Source: Candidatus Heimdallarchaeota archaeon
GTDB lineage: Archaea > Asgardarchaeota > Heimdallarchaeia > Heimdallarchaeales > Heimdallarchaeaceae
Direction: 5' to 3'
Assembly: GCA_021399345.1 (NCBI GenBank)
Contig: JAAFKI010000008.1
Location: forward strand, 1-38,352
Length of the DNA stretch: 38,352 nucleotides
In this document: piece after piece, positions 29,554 to 38,352 of the stretch
How positions within the stretch are numbered: position 1 is the stretch's first letter
Layout of the letters: each line of letters opens with the position of its first letter
Notes under the pieces: generated by a model
What the model was told of the DNA's origin: nothing
Seen by the model: only the letters and a program-made list of their open reading frames with translations
The model's database searches: none
Position numbers and translations under genes: made by a program

Positions 29554-32394
29554 ATGAAAAGACAAATATTTTTAGGAATAAGTTTATTGATAATATTACT
29601 ACCTTTCGTTACTCCTTCTTCACCGATGGCTGTAACAGATGCATACATAGATTCCTCTTTTCCATCAACCCCCGAACTTAATGCTGTAGCAAGTGGTCAA
29701 AAGCTTTTCTACAACATTTCAGAGTTCCAATATGGTGATGGAATTTGGGAAGTTCTTGATATGCTTCTTACTCAAGTCGGTGGTCCAATTTTTGATAAAG
29801 GATTAATTGGATCATTAGAAGGCAGCGAAATTGTTACATATATTTCCTATTTGAATGACATCAATCTATATCAATGGGATGATATGGTTGGTGGATATGA
29901 AAATCAAACTTTAGCTGAAGCGATGGAAATATTCACATTTCTGCAGTTAAACGATGATTTAGGAGTTTATGTAAATGCCTCGCAGTTTTCATTCCCTGAA
30001 GACTTTACAAACACAGATCTTTCTTCATACTTCGATTATTGGCCTTATGGTCATTTTAATGACCCAATCTTCGATGAGTTTTGGAATGGTTTTAACAATA
30101 CATTTGAAACTACGTTTGAAATAGGTTGGAACGATGCTGAATTTGCTAGTTACAATAACTGGTTTTGGTATCCAAATGAAAATAATTACAACGATAATGA
30201 TATCTACTGGTTTGGCTACGATTACGGTAATTATTTTGGGTATGAGTACGGATACGGTGCTTATTGGGAAAGTGGAATGGATCCACTGTGGAATGACAAA
30301 ACAGCTGCTTTAAGCGGTTTCTATCAAGGTTTCATCGATGCTAGAGATGATGGTTTTCTACAAGGAAGACTTGATTTCAATGTTAGCAAGATTCCAGACA
30401 AAAGATATAGCGGTGTTATACCTCCTTACTCTTCTGTATATGATTACGGAATGTATAGAGAATACCAACATTACTATGAAATGTGGTATGAAGAAGGATT
30501 TCTATATGAAGGAGCCAAAGTATACTTCAATCGTGAACTCTATGGTGATCTTTACAACGATGAATGGGAAACATTTTGGAGTGGTTATGTAGAAGGTTAT
30601 GAAAATTACTACTGGGATGGATACTGGAGTGGTGATGCTGACCAATTTGGATCATATCCTGGACCAAATTACTGGCCTCCTGAACCATGGACCGATCCAT
30701 ATGATTCTAGAGAATCTGGATACTTTGATGGAATGCAAGTTGGATACGATGCCGGATACGATGATGGATATTATGGATACAATATTGGTGAACAATATCT
30801 CCAAGGAATGTGGAATTACAAATACGATGCCTTCTTTGATGGATTTGACCAAGGAGCTGCTGATAAATTAGCAATGATTCCTGCAAATAATGTACCATCT
30901 ACCTTGCCATACTCACCTTCAACTACTGATCCTTATGAACAAGGTGCAAACTTCATTTATGAGCGACAATATGCTGAAGGATATGATAGAGGATATCTCT
31001 ATGCTGCTTTAGTTTCAAGTCCTGATGAATTAAATTGGCTCTGGAGTAATGGCCCATTCTATAATATGAATGTACCAGATTTCGAATTTACATTAGGAAC
31101 TGGTTCCATAGTACCAACTCCACTAATGGACTTTACCATGCTTTCAGATCTGAATATGTTATTACCTATGGATCAAGACTGGGAATTCAATTGGGGAGCA
31201 CATGATTACTGGCCATTCAATGATATGATAATTCCAATGCAAACATTCTACGCAGGAACAACTGATTGGGATGTATTAAATACATTCTCTCAAGTTCAAA
31301 ACGATACAGAAGGCACACCAGGTATAACAACTACTTATGATGTTGCAAATGATTACTTTGCTATTGAAATGCACTTGAATGCTTCTGAACCAGGAGTTAC
31401 CCAAGATGTTATCTGGGGTTATGATACTGTATCAGGAATGTTACTCAATGTTACAACAGATGTTGATTTCTATTCAATGACTGATGTTTGGGCTAATTTA
31501 ACCATCGAATATGATCCTGCTAAAACAGTTGATGTTACACCTTCATTACCATCACCAAGTTCATGGACTTACCTGGTAAACAATTTTGTTTTCTACTTTG
31601 ATTTACCAATTGCATCTGATCCAGATTTTGTAGACGGTATCACTGAATTCAAGACAAATGGTTTATCCTCGATTGGTAATCCAATTCTAGGTGTAGATAT
31701 GGTTGGTTTCGATGGTTTGTGGGCTGAAGCTGATGTAACGATGTATGATCCAGCGAATGTTTCTATACCACCCGAACTAGGTAGCTATACGTGGCCAATG
31801 TTCTCACCACAAGGACCCATGTGGAATCCTAATGACTGGGAAATGTATGATGGTTTATGGACTACTGTGAGTTCTATAGTGAGTGTAACGCCATACTTAG
31901 AATCTGCATTGAATGCTTTAGCAATTGATAACTCTAATGTCGACCTAACTGCTCTGGATCTTAACCTTGTTGCAGATCAATACTATTATGCTGCTCAAGA
32001 TATCATGTACTACTATGTAACAATTGACGCACTTATCGACTTTGGATGGACAGCGCTCAATGGAGAATACATTTGGGAAACAATTACACAAAATGGTTGG
32101 ATTAGAGGTTCAATTTGGTTAGGTGTAGATTACACAACCGGAATTGTTCTAGGAGCTGGAGCTAAAGCAAGCTTCGAGTTCGAAGTCACTCAAGTACCAA
32201 ACTATGGTATGAATGGTGGTATTCTATCAGCTTACATCGAAATGTCTATTGGTGCTAATTTCAAGACACTACCAGATCTTTACACATTGATTGGTGGATT
32301 ACCAGCAGTTAATGAATTCGGTATAGTGTCAATTCTAAGTATAATTGGATTAGCTGCAGTAGCTAGCGCAGTAATATTTACCAAAAAGAGATAA
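29554..32394 (+). CDS. Large aromatic-rich secreted surface protein with C-terminal anchor
   Basis: 946 residues from ATG 29554, chosen for the GAGGGGT site 7-13 nt upstream and because it starts a signal peptide (MKRQIFLGISLLIILLPFV). The frame extends 12 codons further upstream without support. The N-terminal 450 residues are strikingly rich in Tyr, Trp, Gly, Asp and Asn. Loose G-Y-x-x-G-Y repeats occur (FGYEYGYGAYWESG, QVGYDAGYDDGYYGYNIG, AEGYDRGYLYA). The middle and C-terminal parts are beta-rich with several N-x-S/T sequons. The C-terminus VSILSIIGLAAVASAVIF plus KKR is a membrane anchor. Probably a cell-envelope, S-layer-associated or adhesion protein. I recognise no enzyme domain. A T-rich tract after the stop may end transcription. 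Confidence 0.8.
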   Translation: MKRQIFLGISLLIILLPFVTPSSPMAVTDAYIDSSFPSTPELNAVASGQKLFYNISEFQYGDGIWEVLDMLLTQVGGPIFDKGLIGSLEGSEIVTYISYLNDINLYQWDDMVGGYENQTLAEAMEIFTFLQLNDDLGVYVNASQFSFPEDFTNTDLSSYFDYWPYGHFNDPIFDEFWNGFNNTFETTFEIGWNDAEFASYNNWFWYPNENNYNDNDIYWFGYDYGNYFGYEYGYGAYWESGMDPLWNDKTAALSGFYQGFIDARDDGFLQGRLDFNVSKIPDKRYSGVIPPYSSVYDYGMYREYQHYYEMWYEEGFLYEGAKVYFNRELYGDLYNDEWETFWSGYVEGYENYYWDGYWSGDADQFGSYPGPNYWPPEPWTDPYDSRESGYFDGMQVGYDAGYDDGYYGYNIGEQYLQGMWNYKYDAFFDGFDQGAADKLAMIPANNVPSTLPYSPSTTDPYEQGANFIYERQYAEGYDRGYLYAALVSSPDELNWLWSNGPFYNMNVPDFEFTLGTGSIVPTPLMDFTMLSDLNMLLPMDQDWEFNWGAHDYWPFNDMIIPMQTFYAGTTDWDVLNTFSQVQNDTEGTPGITTTYDVANDYFAIEMHLNASEPGVTQDVIWGYDTVSGMLLNVTTDVDFYSMTDVWANLTIEYDPAKTVDVTPSLPSPSSWTYLVNNFVFYFDLPIASDPDFVDGITEFKTNGLSSIGNPILGVDMVGFDGLWAEADVTMYDPANVSIPPELGSYTWPMFSPQGPMWNPNDWEMYDGLWTTVSSIVSVTPYLESALNALAIDNSNVDLTALDLNLVADQYYYAAQDIMYYYVTIDALIDFGWTALNGEYIWETITQNGWIRGSIWLGVDYTTGIVLGAGAKASFEFEVTQVPNYGMNGGILSAYIEMSIGANFKTLPDLYTLIGGLPAVNEFGIVSILSIIGLAAVASAVIFTKKR

Positions 32395-32451
32395 ATTCTT
32401 ATCTTTCTTTTTCTTTTTTTGTTTTATCTGAACTCTAATGTAAAAAGAAAA

Positions 32452-33909
32452 TTAGATAAAGGGATTTTTGACTATCCCTAATTTAACAAGAGTTTTTAGA
32501 ACTTTAAACCCAAATCTGATTTTGAAATCAAGTTTCTTGGCAGCAACACTGAGTTGTTTTACTCTTAAATATGGTACTTCATTGTTCAATCCCTTTGTTC
32601 TTTCTTTTGAAATTAAGTCTATGTTCAGAAGAAGTTCAGGAATTGTGCCAGAGACAGAGATATCCTGAACAGGATATTTTATTTCTCCACCTTTTACATA
32701 CCATCCAGAACCAGTGACTGCAAATCTTCCACTGCTTAAATCAGACATATGTATGCCCATGAAACTTTTCATCATAAAACCTTCTTTAGTTTCAGACAAC
32801 ATTTCATCTAAAGAGGAATCACCAGGATCTATCATTGTTGCATAGGTTCCAATTGCAGGTGGAGTTTTAGCAGGATTCCCTCCAAAGAAACCACCTCTTT
32901 GAGCTTTACCATTACTTTCCATATTCAGTTTCCCTGCATAGTAGCTATCAAGATAATAGGTTTTGAGAACTCCATTCTCGATTAAGTTTGTTCTTTCAGT
33001 TGGAGTTCCTTCTGCATCATATAAAGCAGAAGAAATCATATCTGGATGGATAGGATCATCAGTTAGAGTAAAGTTATCTGGTGCTATTTGTTCTCCAATT
33101 TTGTCTGCATAGACTGTTTCACCTCTGGATGCTTTATCACCTCGTAGAAGTGTATCTAGAATCGTTAGCAGACCTCCAAAAAGCCCATAAGAACCTTCTG
33201 GAGTTATGATTATTGGATAGTCACCTGCAAGAGACATTGTTTGGGGTTTAGCTGATTTTAGTGTTTTGTCAATTGCTATTTGACTAACGTCTTTTGGTTT
33301 AACCTGTCCCAAAGTTCGGCTTCCTTCAAAATGAAAATCATAATTTGGAAAACCATGAGCGGATAAATATCCTATGCCCAATCCATATCCAGCATCTCTG
33401 TCATGAATATCAATACCTTGTGAAGTTTTGAGAAATGAATCACCAATACTCGTAAATCCCATAGCCATTAAGAAATAAAGATTTTTAGGTAATTCGCTAG
33501 GAAGCATTTGTTCGAAAACTTCAGCTGCTTGATCTGAATCGAGTTTAAATAAATCTTCATCTAAGTCGAGTTTTGCTTTATTTCTATTGGGTTCTGGAAA
33601 TGGTTTAATATCGGGATCTTGTTTCTTGGTTTGAGCACATTGAATTGCCATTTTCACAGTCATTTCAATATCCTTTTTTTCGAAAGACGAAGTATAAGCA
33701 AAACCTTGAGCATTGTTTGCAATTACTCTGAATGCTAAACCATGTAATATACCAATATTGTGTTTTGGTTTATCTTTTTCAATTTCTAAATTGTATGATT
33801 TCTGATTTAATCCAAAAGCTTCACAATGATCTGATCCTGTTTTCTTTGCATATAGTAAACCATGGTCTAAAGCTGATTGAATTTTTTTGTTTAAATCGTA
33901 TTCTGACAT
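32452..33909 (-). CDS. tldE: TldE/PmbA-family subunit of the TldD/E protease
   Basis: 485 residues from ATG 33909, chosen because AGGTGA overlaps the tldD stop just upstream. The alternative GTG at 33918 lies within that site. The family fold is visible: an N-terminal alpha/beta domain (GSDHCEAFGLNQKSYNLEIE, LAFRVIANNAQGFAY), and a C-terminal domain with ALYDAEGTPTERTNLIENGVLKTYYLDSYYAGKLN and SGTIPELLLNID. It lacks the HExxxH metal motif, as expected of TldE, which pairs with TldD. In bacteria the heterodimer degrades unfolded or leader peptides; the archaeal substrate is unknown. It is longer than the usual 430-450 residues. Confidence 0.9.
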   Translation of the reverse strand: MSEYDLNKKIQSALDHGLLYAKKTGSDHCEAFGLNQKSYNLEIEKDKPKHNIGILHGLAFRVIANNAQGFAYTSSFEKKDIEMTVKMAIQCAQTKKQDPDIKPFPEPNRNKAKLDLDEDLFKLDSDQAAEVFEQMLPSELPKNLYFLMAMGFTSIGDSFLKTSQGIDIHDRDAGYGLGIGYLSAHGFPNYDFHFEGSRTLGQVKPKDVSQIAIDKTLKSAKPQTMSLAGDYPIIITPEGSYGLFGGLLTILDTLLRGDKASRGETVYADKIGEQIAPDNFTLTDDPIHPDMISSALYDAEGTPTERTNLIENGVLKTYYLDSYYAGKLNMESNGKAQRGGFFGGNPAKTPPAIGTYATMIDPGDSSLDEMLSETKEGFMMKSFMGIHMSDLSSGRFAVTGSGWYVKGGEIKYPVQDISVSGTIPELLLNIDLISKERTKGLNNEVPYLRVKQLSVAAKKLDFKIRFGFKVLKTLVKLGIVKNPFI

Positions 33910-33918
33910 TTTTTTCAC

Positions 33919-35316
33919 CTAACCTACTACAATATTTTTCACAGCCAACCACCCGGCTGTAACTCCAACGGGTGCTGATTGACCGTCTTTTCCACAAAAT
34001 CCTATACTATCAAGAGGATCTCCCATTTCTGGTGAAACGCCTATAATTTTAAGCAGGGTTTCTAGGGTATTTCCAGCTAGGGTAGTAGGTCGATATCTTT
34101 CTCCTACTTCTCCATTCTTGATTTCATATAATTCAACTACACCAAAATTGAATGTACCCTTAATTGGATCAACTTGTCCTCCTCCCCCTTGCATGAGTAG
34201 AAAACCATTTCTTGTTTTCTCTATTAGTTCTTCATGTTTCATGGGATCCTTGGCTGGAGAAATATATGTATTAGTCATCCTCACAATTTGAGGGAAATTG
34301 TATGTTTCAGCTCTTGAATTACCTGTTGGTTTAAGCCCAAAATGATCTGCAGAGCTCCTATCTGTTAGATATGTTTTCAATATTCCATCCTTGATGACAT
34401 AGTTTTTCTGACCAGGAACTCCTTCATCATCATATTTAATGTATCCAAATGAATTAATACCTGCTGACACTTTCAACGAGCCATCATCAATTAGATCTAC
34501 ACAGGGAGCTCCAACTTTTTTACCTAGTTTCCCTCTAAGAACACCAGCTGTCTGAACAAAATCACCCTCTGCTGAATGTCCTGCAGCTTCATGTGCAAAG
34601 AGATGATTTATTGTTCCATCTAGAACAACAGGATATCTACCACTTTTCACCTTTGGTGCCTTTAAACCTTCCAAGGCTCTCTCTTTTGCTTTCTCCCCTA
34701 ATTGGTTTGGGTTTCTTATATCAATTAACTCTACCCCACCTATATGCCCAATTCTGCTTCTCCCTTCAATAGTTTCAGAACCTTCTCTAGCAACTGATTG
34801 TGCATACATCATTACATAAGGAACTTCATATACGATTCTTGTTCCTTCTGTAGTAACTAAAATCATCCTTCTAAGAACTTCTCTGAAAAAGGATGTTCTA
34901 GATTTAATCCTTTCATCCTCTTGAGCTTTATCAGCTTCTATTGTAAATTCAATTTTTTCGTCAAAACCTGTGTCATCTAGTTTTTTCTTCTGTTCTCCAA
35001 TAAAATTGTCTTCAACAACTTTCACTTTAGCTAGAGTGATGTCTTTTTTCTTCTGCTTCAGATTAAGCTTATTTGCTTTTAGAGCCATATCTATTACATC
35101 TTCATATTTCTCTAAAGGTCCATAAGCAAAACCCCATGCTCCTTTATTTAAAATTCTAATTCCCACACCTGATTCTATTCCAGTAGTACTAGCTTCTACT
35201 CTTCCATTTACTGTTCGAATCTGAGTCATAAGTGAATTTTCTGCTCTTATGTCTCCATAAGGTATTTGCAAATCTTGCAATTTCTGTAATGCTTTATCAA
35301 CAACATCTTGAGACAT
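33919..35316 (-). CDS. tldD: TldD-family metalloprotease
   Basis: About 465 residues if ATG 35316 is used; ATG 35325 is three codons upstream. An N-terminal extension to 35361 is unlikely because a TATA box (35346-35353) lies within it. The catalytic segment HEAAGHSAEGD carries the HExxxH zinc ligands. Other landmarks: GVGIRILNKGAWGFAYG, DGTINHLFA before the motif, DDEGVPGQKNYVIKDGILKTYL, and RMTNTYISP. It forms the proteolytic half of the TldD/TldE complex, and tldE follows with overlapping stop and ribosome-binding site. Transcription would start within a few bases of the start codon. Confidence 0.93.
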   Translation of the reverse strand: MSQDVVDKALQKLQDLQIPYGDIRAENSLMTQIRTVNGRVEASTTGIESGVGIRILNKGAWGFAYGPLEKYEDVIDMALKANKLNLKQKKKDITLAKVKVVEDNFIGEQKKKLDDTGFDEKIEFTIEADKAQEDERIKSRTSFFREVLRRMILVTTEGTRIVYEVPYVMMYAQSVAREGSETIEGRSRIGHIGGVELIDIRNPNQLGEKAKERALEGLKAPKVKSGRYPVVLDGTINHLFAHEAAGHSAEGDFVQTAGVLRGKLGKKVGAPCVDLIDDGSLKVSAGINSFGYIKYDDEGVPGQKNYVIKDGILKTYLTDRSSADHFGLKPTGNSRAETYNFPQIVRMTNTYISPAKDPMKHEELIEKTRNGFLLMQGGGGQVDPIKGTFNFGVVELYEIKNGEVGERYRPTTLAGNTLETLLKIIGVSPEMGDPLDSIGFCGKDGQSAPVGVTAGWLAVKNIVVG

Positions 35317-35345
35317 TATTATCATCCTAGGAAAACTTGAGCCAA

Positions 35346-35353
35346 TTATAAAA
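35346..35353 (-). promoter_or_regulatory. TATA box for the tldD-tldE operon
   Basis: The minus strand reads TTTTATAA, centred about 33 nt upstream of ATG 35316. It predicts a leader of 0-7 nt and rules out the upstream in-frame ATG at 35361. Confidence 0.45.
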
Positions 35354-35423
35354 GTATTCAAATGAAGGTTTGATGTTTAAATTTTTGAAATAAACTTAAA
35401 ATGAATATTGTTTTCTGTTAAAT

Positions 35424-36257
35424 ATGGATTTGAATCTGACAGAAAAGCATATTTTATTGACTGGAGGGACTGGAGGGATAGGGAGGGCCATTATTGATCA
35501 ATTAGTTGAAGAGGAAGCTAGAGTAACTATTCATTACAATACTAATATTGTGAGTGCTACTGAGATTCAAAACAAATATGATTCAAGTAGCGTTTTCCTT
35601 GTTCAAGGTGATTTGAGAAAAGAAGAAGATATTGAAAATCTCTACTCTTTAGCAAATGATCATTTTGGTAGAATTGATAACTTAATTGCTAATGCAGGTG
35701 TTTGGGGCTCTGAATCTACTCTTACATCTGAATTAAGTTTAGATCAGTGGAATAATACTTTGGATGTGAATTTAACAGGTGTATTTCTCTGTGTAAGAGC
35801 TTTTTTTAGAAATCTAATCAAATATCCGGGGAAATCTGCTTCAATTGTTCTCATAGGTTCTACTGCTGGTTTTTTTGGTGAAGCTGGACATGCGGATTAT
35901 TCTGCTTCCAAAGCAGCTCTAATGTATGGTCTAACGAAAACTTGGAAAAATGAGATAATTCACTATGTGGAAATGGGTAGAGTTAATTCCGTTGGTCCAG
36001 GATGGGTTCTTACAGAAATGGCTATGAAATCATTAGAGGACATGGAAGAAGTAAAAAAAATTCTACAGACAATACCTATGCAGAAGATAGCATCTGCTAC
36101 TGATGTAGCAAATACAGTTTTGTTCTTATTGTCTGATAAAGCTTCAGGCCACATTAGTGGTGAATCTCTTTTAATAAGCGGTGGTATGGAAGGAAGGGTT
36201 CTTTTTGATAAATCTCATGTAGATCTGAGTTTTTTTAAAAAGAAAAATAATGGTTAA
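35424..36257 (+). CDS. Short-chain dehydrogenase/reductase (SDR family)
   Basis: 277 residues, classical SDR. Nucleotide-binding TGGTGGIG (13-20), NAG (90-92), and the catalytic set S146, Y159 and K163 in YSASK. NSVGPGWVLTEM follows, and the C-terminal SGHISGESLLISGG is typical of FabG-like enzymes. It reduces or oxidises a carbonyl/alcohol with NAD(P). HYNTN after the second strand (R33, H37, N39) may favour NADP, but this is weak. The substrate is not predictable. It is divergent from tldD and 50 nt upstream of the YggS-like gene. Confidence 0.9.
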   Translation: MDLNLTEKHILLTGGTGGIGRAIIDQLVEEEARVTIHYNTNIVSATEIQNKYDSSSVFLVQGDLRKEEDIENLYSLANDHFGRIDNLIANAGVWGSESTLTSELSLDQWNNTLDVNLTGVFLCVRAFFRNLIKYPGKSASIVLIGSTAGFFGEAGHADYSASKAALMYGLTKTWKNEIIHYVEMGRVNSVGPGWVLTEMAMKSLEDMEEVKKILQTIPMQKIASATDVANTVLFLLSDKASGHISGESLLISGGMEGRVLFDKSHVDLSFFKKKNNG

Positions 36258-36307
36258 TAGAAGTATATATCAATAGCAAACTTTTTTTTACCTTATCAAA
36301 TGTTCTC

Positions 36308-37030
36308 ATGATGTCAAAATCTCTTCCTGCCATAGAAGTTGAGTCTAATTACTCCAATGTTCTTGAAAATATTCACAAAAGTGCAAGTTTTACTGGAAGA
36401 GATGGTTCAGATATTTCACTTGTGGGAGTAACTAAGAGAATTACTTTTGACAGAATAAAACCGGCTTTAGACGCAGGATTAAAGATAATTGGGGAAATTA
36501 TAAGCACTGAGTTGAAAAAAAAACTACTTAGAATTAAGGAATATTCGCCTTCATCAGAGATTCATGTTGTAGGTCAGATGCAGTCAAATAAAGTCAAATA
36601 TTCTGTTGAGCATTGCAATTTAATTCAAAGTGTACAAAGTAGTAAAATCCTATCTTTAGTAAATAAATATGCACAGAAACTTGATCTAATTTATCCCATT
36701 CTTTTGCAAGTCGATTTCAGTCAAGTAGAAAAAAGAAAAGGTTTGAATCAGCAGGAAGTTATCAAATATCTAGAAGAGATAAAGAAACTTAATCATATAG
36801 AGGTTCAAGGAATTATGACAATAGCTCCTCTTGAATATGAACTAGAAGAAGTTTCACTAAGAAAGTTTTTTGAGAGAACAAATTCCATTTTTCAGAAAGA
36901 GATTAAACCTCGAATTTCAGTTGATTCTCCAGTAATTTCAATGGGAATGTCAAGTGATTATGAAATCGCAATAAAGCACGGTTCTAACATGGTAAGAGTA
37001 GGTACAGCTATATTTGGATCACGAATATGA
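36308..37030 (+). CDS. YggS/PLPBP-family pyridoxal-phosphate homeostasis protein
   Basis: 240 residues. Family marks: SLVGVTKRIT with the PLP Lys43, VVGQMQSNKVK (in place of HFIGHLQSNK), LLQVDFSQVEKRKGL, and the C-terminal SMGMSSDYEIAIKHGSNMVRVGTAIFG, which binds the phosphate. The usual GENR motif is altered to GEIIS (62-66), an oddity. The protein buffers PLP and affects amino-acid balance; it has no known strong enzymatic activity. Two consecutive ATGs at 36308 and 36311 can start it. Probably co-transcribed with the SDR gene. Confidence 0.88.
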   Translation: MMSKSLPAIEVESNYSNVLENIHKSASFTGRDGSDISLVGVTKRITFDRIKPALDAGLKIIGEIISTELKKKLLRIKEYSPSSEIHVVGQMQSNKVKYSVEHCNLIQSVQSSKILSLVNKYAQKLDLIYPILLQVDFSQVEKRKGLNQQEVIKYLEEIKKLNHIEVQGIMTIAPLEYELEEVSLRKFFERTNSIFQKEIKPRISVDSPVISMGMSSDYEIAIKHGSNMVRVGTAIFGSRI

Positions 37031-37138
37031 ATAGTTTTTGTCATGTAGTCATATTAAGGGAACTATGAATCACCTTGAAAGACATTTAAGAACCAAATAT
37101 TACGGGAGCTTTTATAGGGAATTAAAGGGAGAAAGGTG

Positions 37139-38352
37139 ATGACGAAAGTATTGAGAGTGGAATGTATTGAACTCCCCTATCATCAAGCGTTGAGCACACT
37201 TTGTCATCAAGTGAAAAGCCTCTATAATCGAGCGAATTATCTAGTAAAGCAATCGTTGAGTAAGAAGAATAAGCTGCTAGTGTACTATGACCTCAACACC
37301 TTACTTAAGGAAGAAGCGTGTTACAAAACTCTTCCCGCACAAACTGCACAACATACACTCAAACTCCTTTGCAGAAATTGGAAAGGGTATTTTCGTGCAC
37401 TGAAGGAGTGGAAAAAGAATCCTGTAGTTTTCTTCGCTATGCCCCAACCTCCTAACTATAAATCGAAAGATGGGGAAGTCGTAGCTATCTTCACCAACCA
37501 ACAAACAATACTACAAAATGGTTGGCTAGTCCTTCCTAAGAAAGTAGGCTTTTACTACAAAACTCGACTGACAACTCGTACCACGTTGAAAGAAGTAAGA
37601 ATTGTCCCTAGACGGGTGGGGTACACTCTCGAACTAGTGTATGAGAAAGTCTTACCTAAACAGCGAAAACGTTTTACCAGAAAAGGTGCTATCGATTTAG
37701 GGTCTATCAACTTTGTAGCCTTTGTGGATAACCTTGGGTTTCAACCAATTGTTATCAAGGATCACGGGAGAGGAATCAGAAGTATTATTCAATATTATTT
37801 GAAAAAACAAACACAATTAAGAGAGCAATATGTACAGCAGCAAAAACAGCAATTGAAAACAAGGAATAAACTCAGCTATGGTCCAGCTTATTATTATCTT
37901 CGCGAGAAGTGGCGAAAAAAACTCAAAGATGCTATCCACAAACTCACCAAGTATTTAGTAGACTTGTGGGTTGAACGGAATTTACATGAAGTAATTATCG
38001 GCTATAATGCGAAATGGAAACAGAATGTCCATTTCTGGAAAAAGATCACCCAGATGTTCGTAGCTATCCCCTTCATGAAAATTATCCACCAGCTACAGTA
38101 TAAAGCGGCTGAACATGGGATAAAGGTTGAGCTTATACCCGAAAAGTATACTTCAAAGTGTAGCTTTCTGGATAATGAGTTCCCCAAGTTTAGGGAGAAG
38201 TATGCTGGACATAGAATAGAACGAGGGTTGTTTAAATCTGCCCAAGGCCATCTAATCAATGCTGATGTTAATGCTGCATACAATATTTTAATCAAAAGCG
38301 ATCCGAAAGCATTGCCTAAACGGCGTGCGAACGGGGTAGGAGGATACGTGAT
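37139..38352 (+). CDS. tnpB: TnpB-family RNA-guided nuclease homologue, copy 2 (truncated by window edge)
   Basis: An uninterrupted frame from ATG 37139 runs off the right edge after about 404 codons, lacking perhaps 15 residues compared with copy 1. GGGAGAAAGGTG directly precedes the ATG. It matches copy 1 along its length at roughly half the positions: LYNRANYLVK, TAQHTLKLL, GAIDLGSIN (RuvC-I Asp), IIGYNAKWKQ in place of the RuvC-II Glu, YTSKCSFLDNE, INADVNAAYNIL (RuvC-III Asp). The copies share the altered motifs, so these are subgroup traits. The base composition is more GC-rich than surrounding genes, suggesting recent arrival. No tnpA is visible. Confidence 0.88.
   Translation, partial: MTKVLRVECIELPYHQALSTLCHQVKSLYNRANYLVKQSLSKKNKLLVYYDLNTLLKEEACYKTLPAQTAQHTLKLLCRNWKGYFRALKEWKKNPVVFFAMPQPPNYKSKDGEVVAIFTNQQTILQNGWLVLPKKVGFYYKTRLTTRTTLKEVRIVPRRVGYTLELVYEKVLPKQRKRFTRKGAIDLGSINFVAFVDNLGFQPIVIKDHGRGIRSIIQYYLKKQTQLREQYVQQQKQQLKTRNKLSYGPAYYYLREKWRKKLKDAIHKLTKYLVDLWVERNLHEVIIGYNAKWKQNVHFWKKITQMFVAIPFMKIIHQLQYKAAEHGIKVELIPEKYTSKCSFLDNEFPKFREKYAGHRIERGLFKSAQGHLINADVNAAYNILIKSDPKALPKRRANGVGGYV
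37139..38352 (+). mobile_element. Second TnpB-only element (partial)
   Basis: Same orientation as the first element, about 34 kb away. The end of the visible sequence repeats the GC-rich GGGGTAGGAGG / TACGTG stretch found at the 3' end of copy 1. The left end is not resolved; the right end lies outside the window. Confidence 0.4.

Noticed and set aside
30338..30898. Several frames of 60-90 residues on both strands inside the large surface-protein gene
   Set aside because: They are produced by the repetitive Gly/Tyr/Asp codons of the real gene; their products are low-complexity Met/Ile/His-rich strings.
1..38352. tRNA, rRNA or CRISPR arrays
   Set aside because: No GC-rich cloverleaf-like stretch, rRNA motif or regularly spaced direct repeat was seen; the only GC-rich non-coding-like signal is at the tnpB 3' ends.

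Overview
The window reads as chromosomal DNA of an AT-rich archaeon, most likely an Asgard (Promethearchaeota) lineage. Archaeal markers include a UbiA-type ether-lipid prenyltransferase, RadA, an archaeal-type GluRS and dUTPase, TldD/TldE, pilins with the RRALSPII leader, and TATA boxes 25-30 nt upstream of start codons. The Asgard assignment rests on eukaryote-like proteins: a Ras/Rab-type small GTPase with all G motifs, a gelsolin-like domain protein convergent with it, and a membrane-anchored TPR-like protein ending in a RING-like C4H2C2 zinc domain. The exact lineage cannot be fixed from the window.

Layout. 1-194: C-terminal anchor of a surface protein. 491-1643 (minus): lipid prenyltransferase and a 55-codon gene. 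1745-3001: TnpB, with a possible guide-RNA-like structure at its 3' end. 3248-8502 (minus): coiled-coil/winged-helix protein, radA, dut, RING-like protein, gltX. 8594-11878: a small Cys protein, a degenerate TrpF-like barrel, a GT2 glycosyltransferase, and the GTPase/gelsolin pair. 12153-20427: type IV pilus-like (Tad/archaellum-related) assembly genes in two converging blocks. The plus block has two T2SSF membrane proteins, a coiled-coil protein and three pilin-like proteins. The minus block has two pilin-like proteins and the secretion ATPase. A Hsp20 gene lies at the junction. 20769-26798: one reading frame for a class II ribonucleotide reductase interrupted by three inteins. 26862-29387: DUF354 protein, aminotransferase and zinc ribbon. 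29554-32394: a large aromatic-rich surface protein. 32452-35316 (minus): tldE and tldD. 35424-37030: SDR and YggS-like protein. 37139-end: a second TnpB, cut by the window edge.

The most striking points are the three inteins in the reductase, the middle one carrying an HNH nuclease and ending directly at the catalytic cysteine. Others are the pilus-like machine with unusually large pilin-like subunits, the TnpB pair that lacks the usual RuvC-II Glu and zinc-finger cysteines but keeps a GC-rich 3' end, and the RING-like and gelsolin/GTPase proteins. Expression signals look two-mode: TATA boxes placed for leaderless or near-leaderless mRNAs at first genes, and GGTGA-type ribosome-binding sites at genes inside operons. 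All functions are inferred from sequence motifs read by eye; no database search was run.
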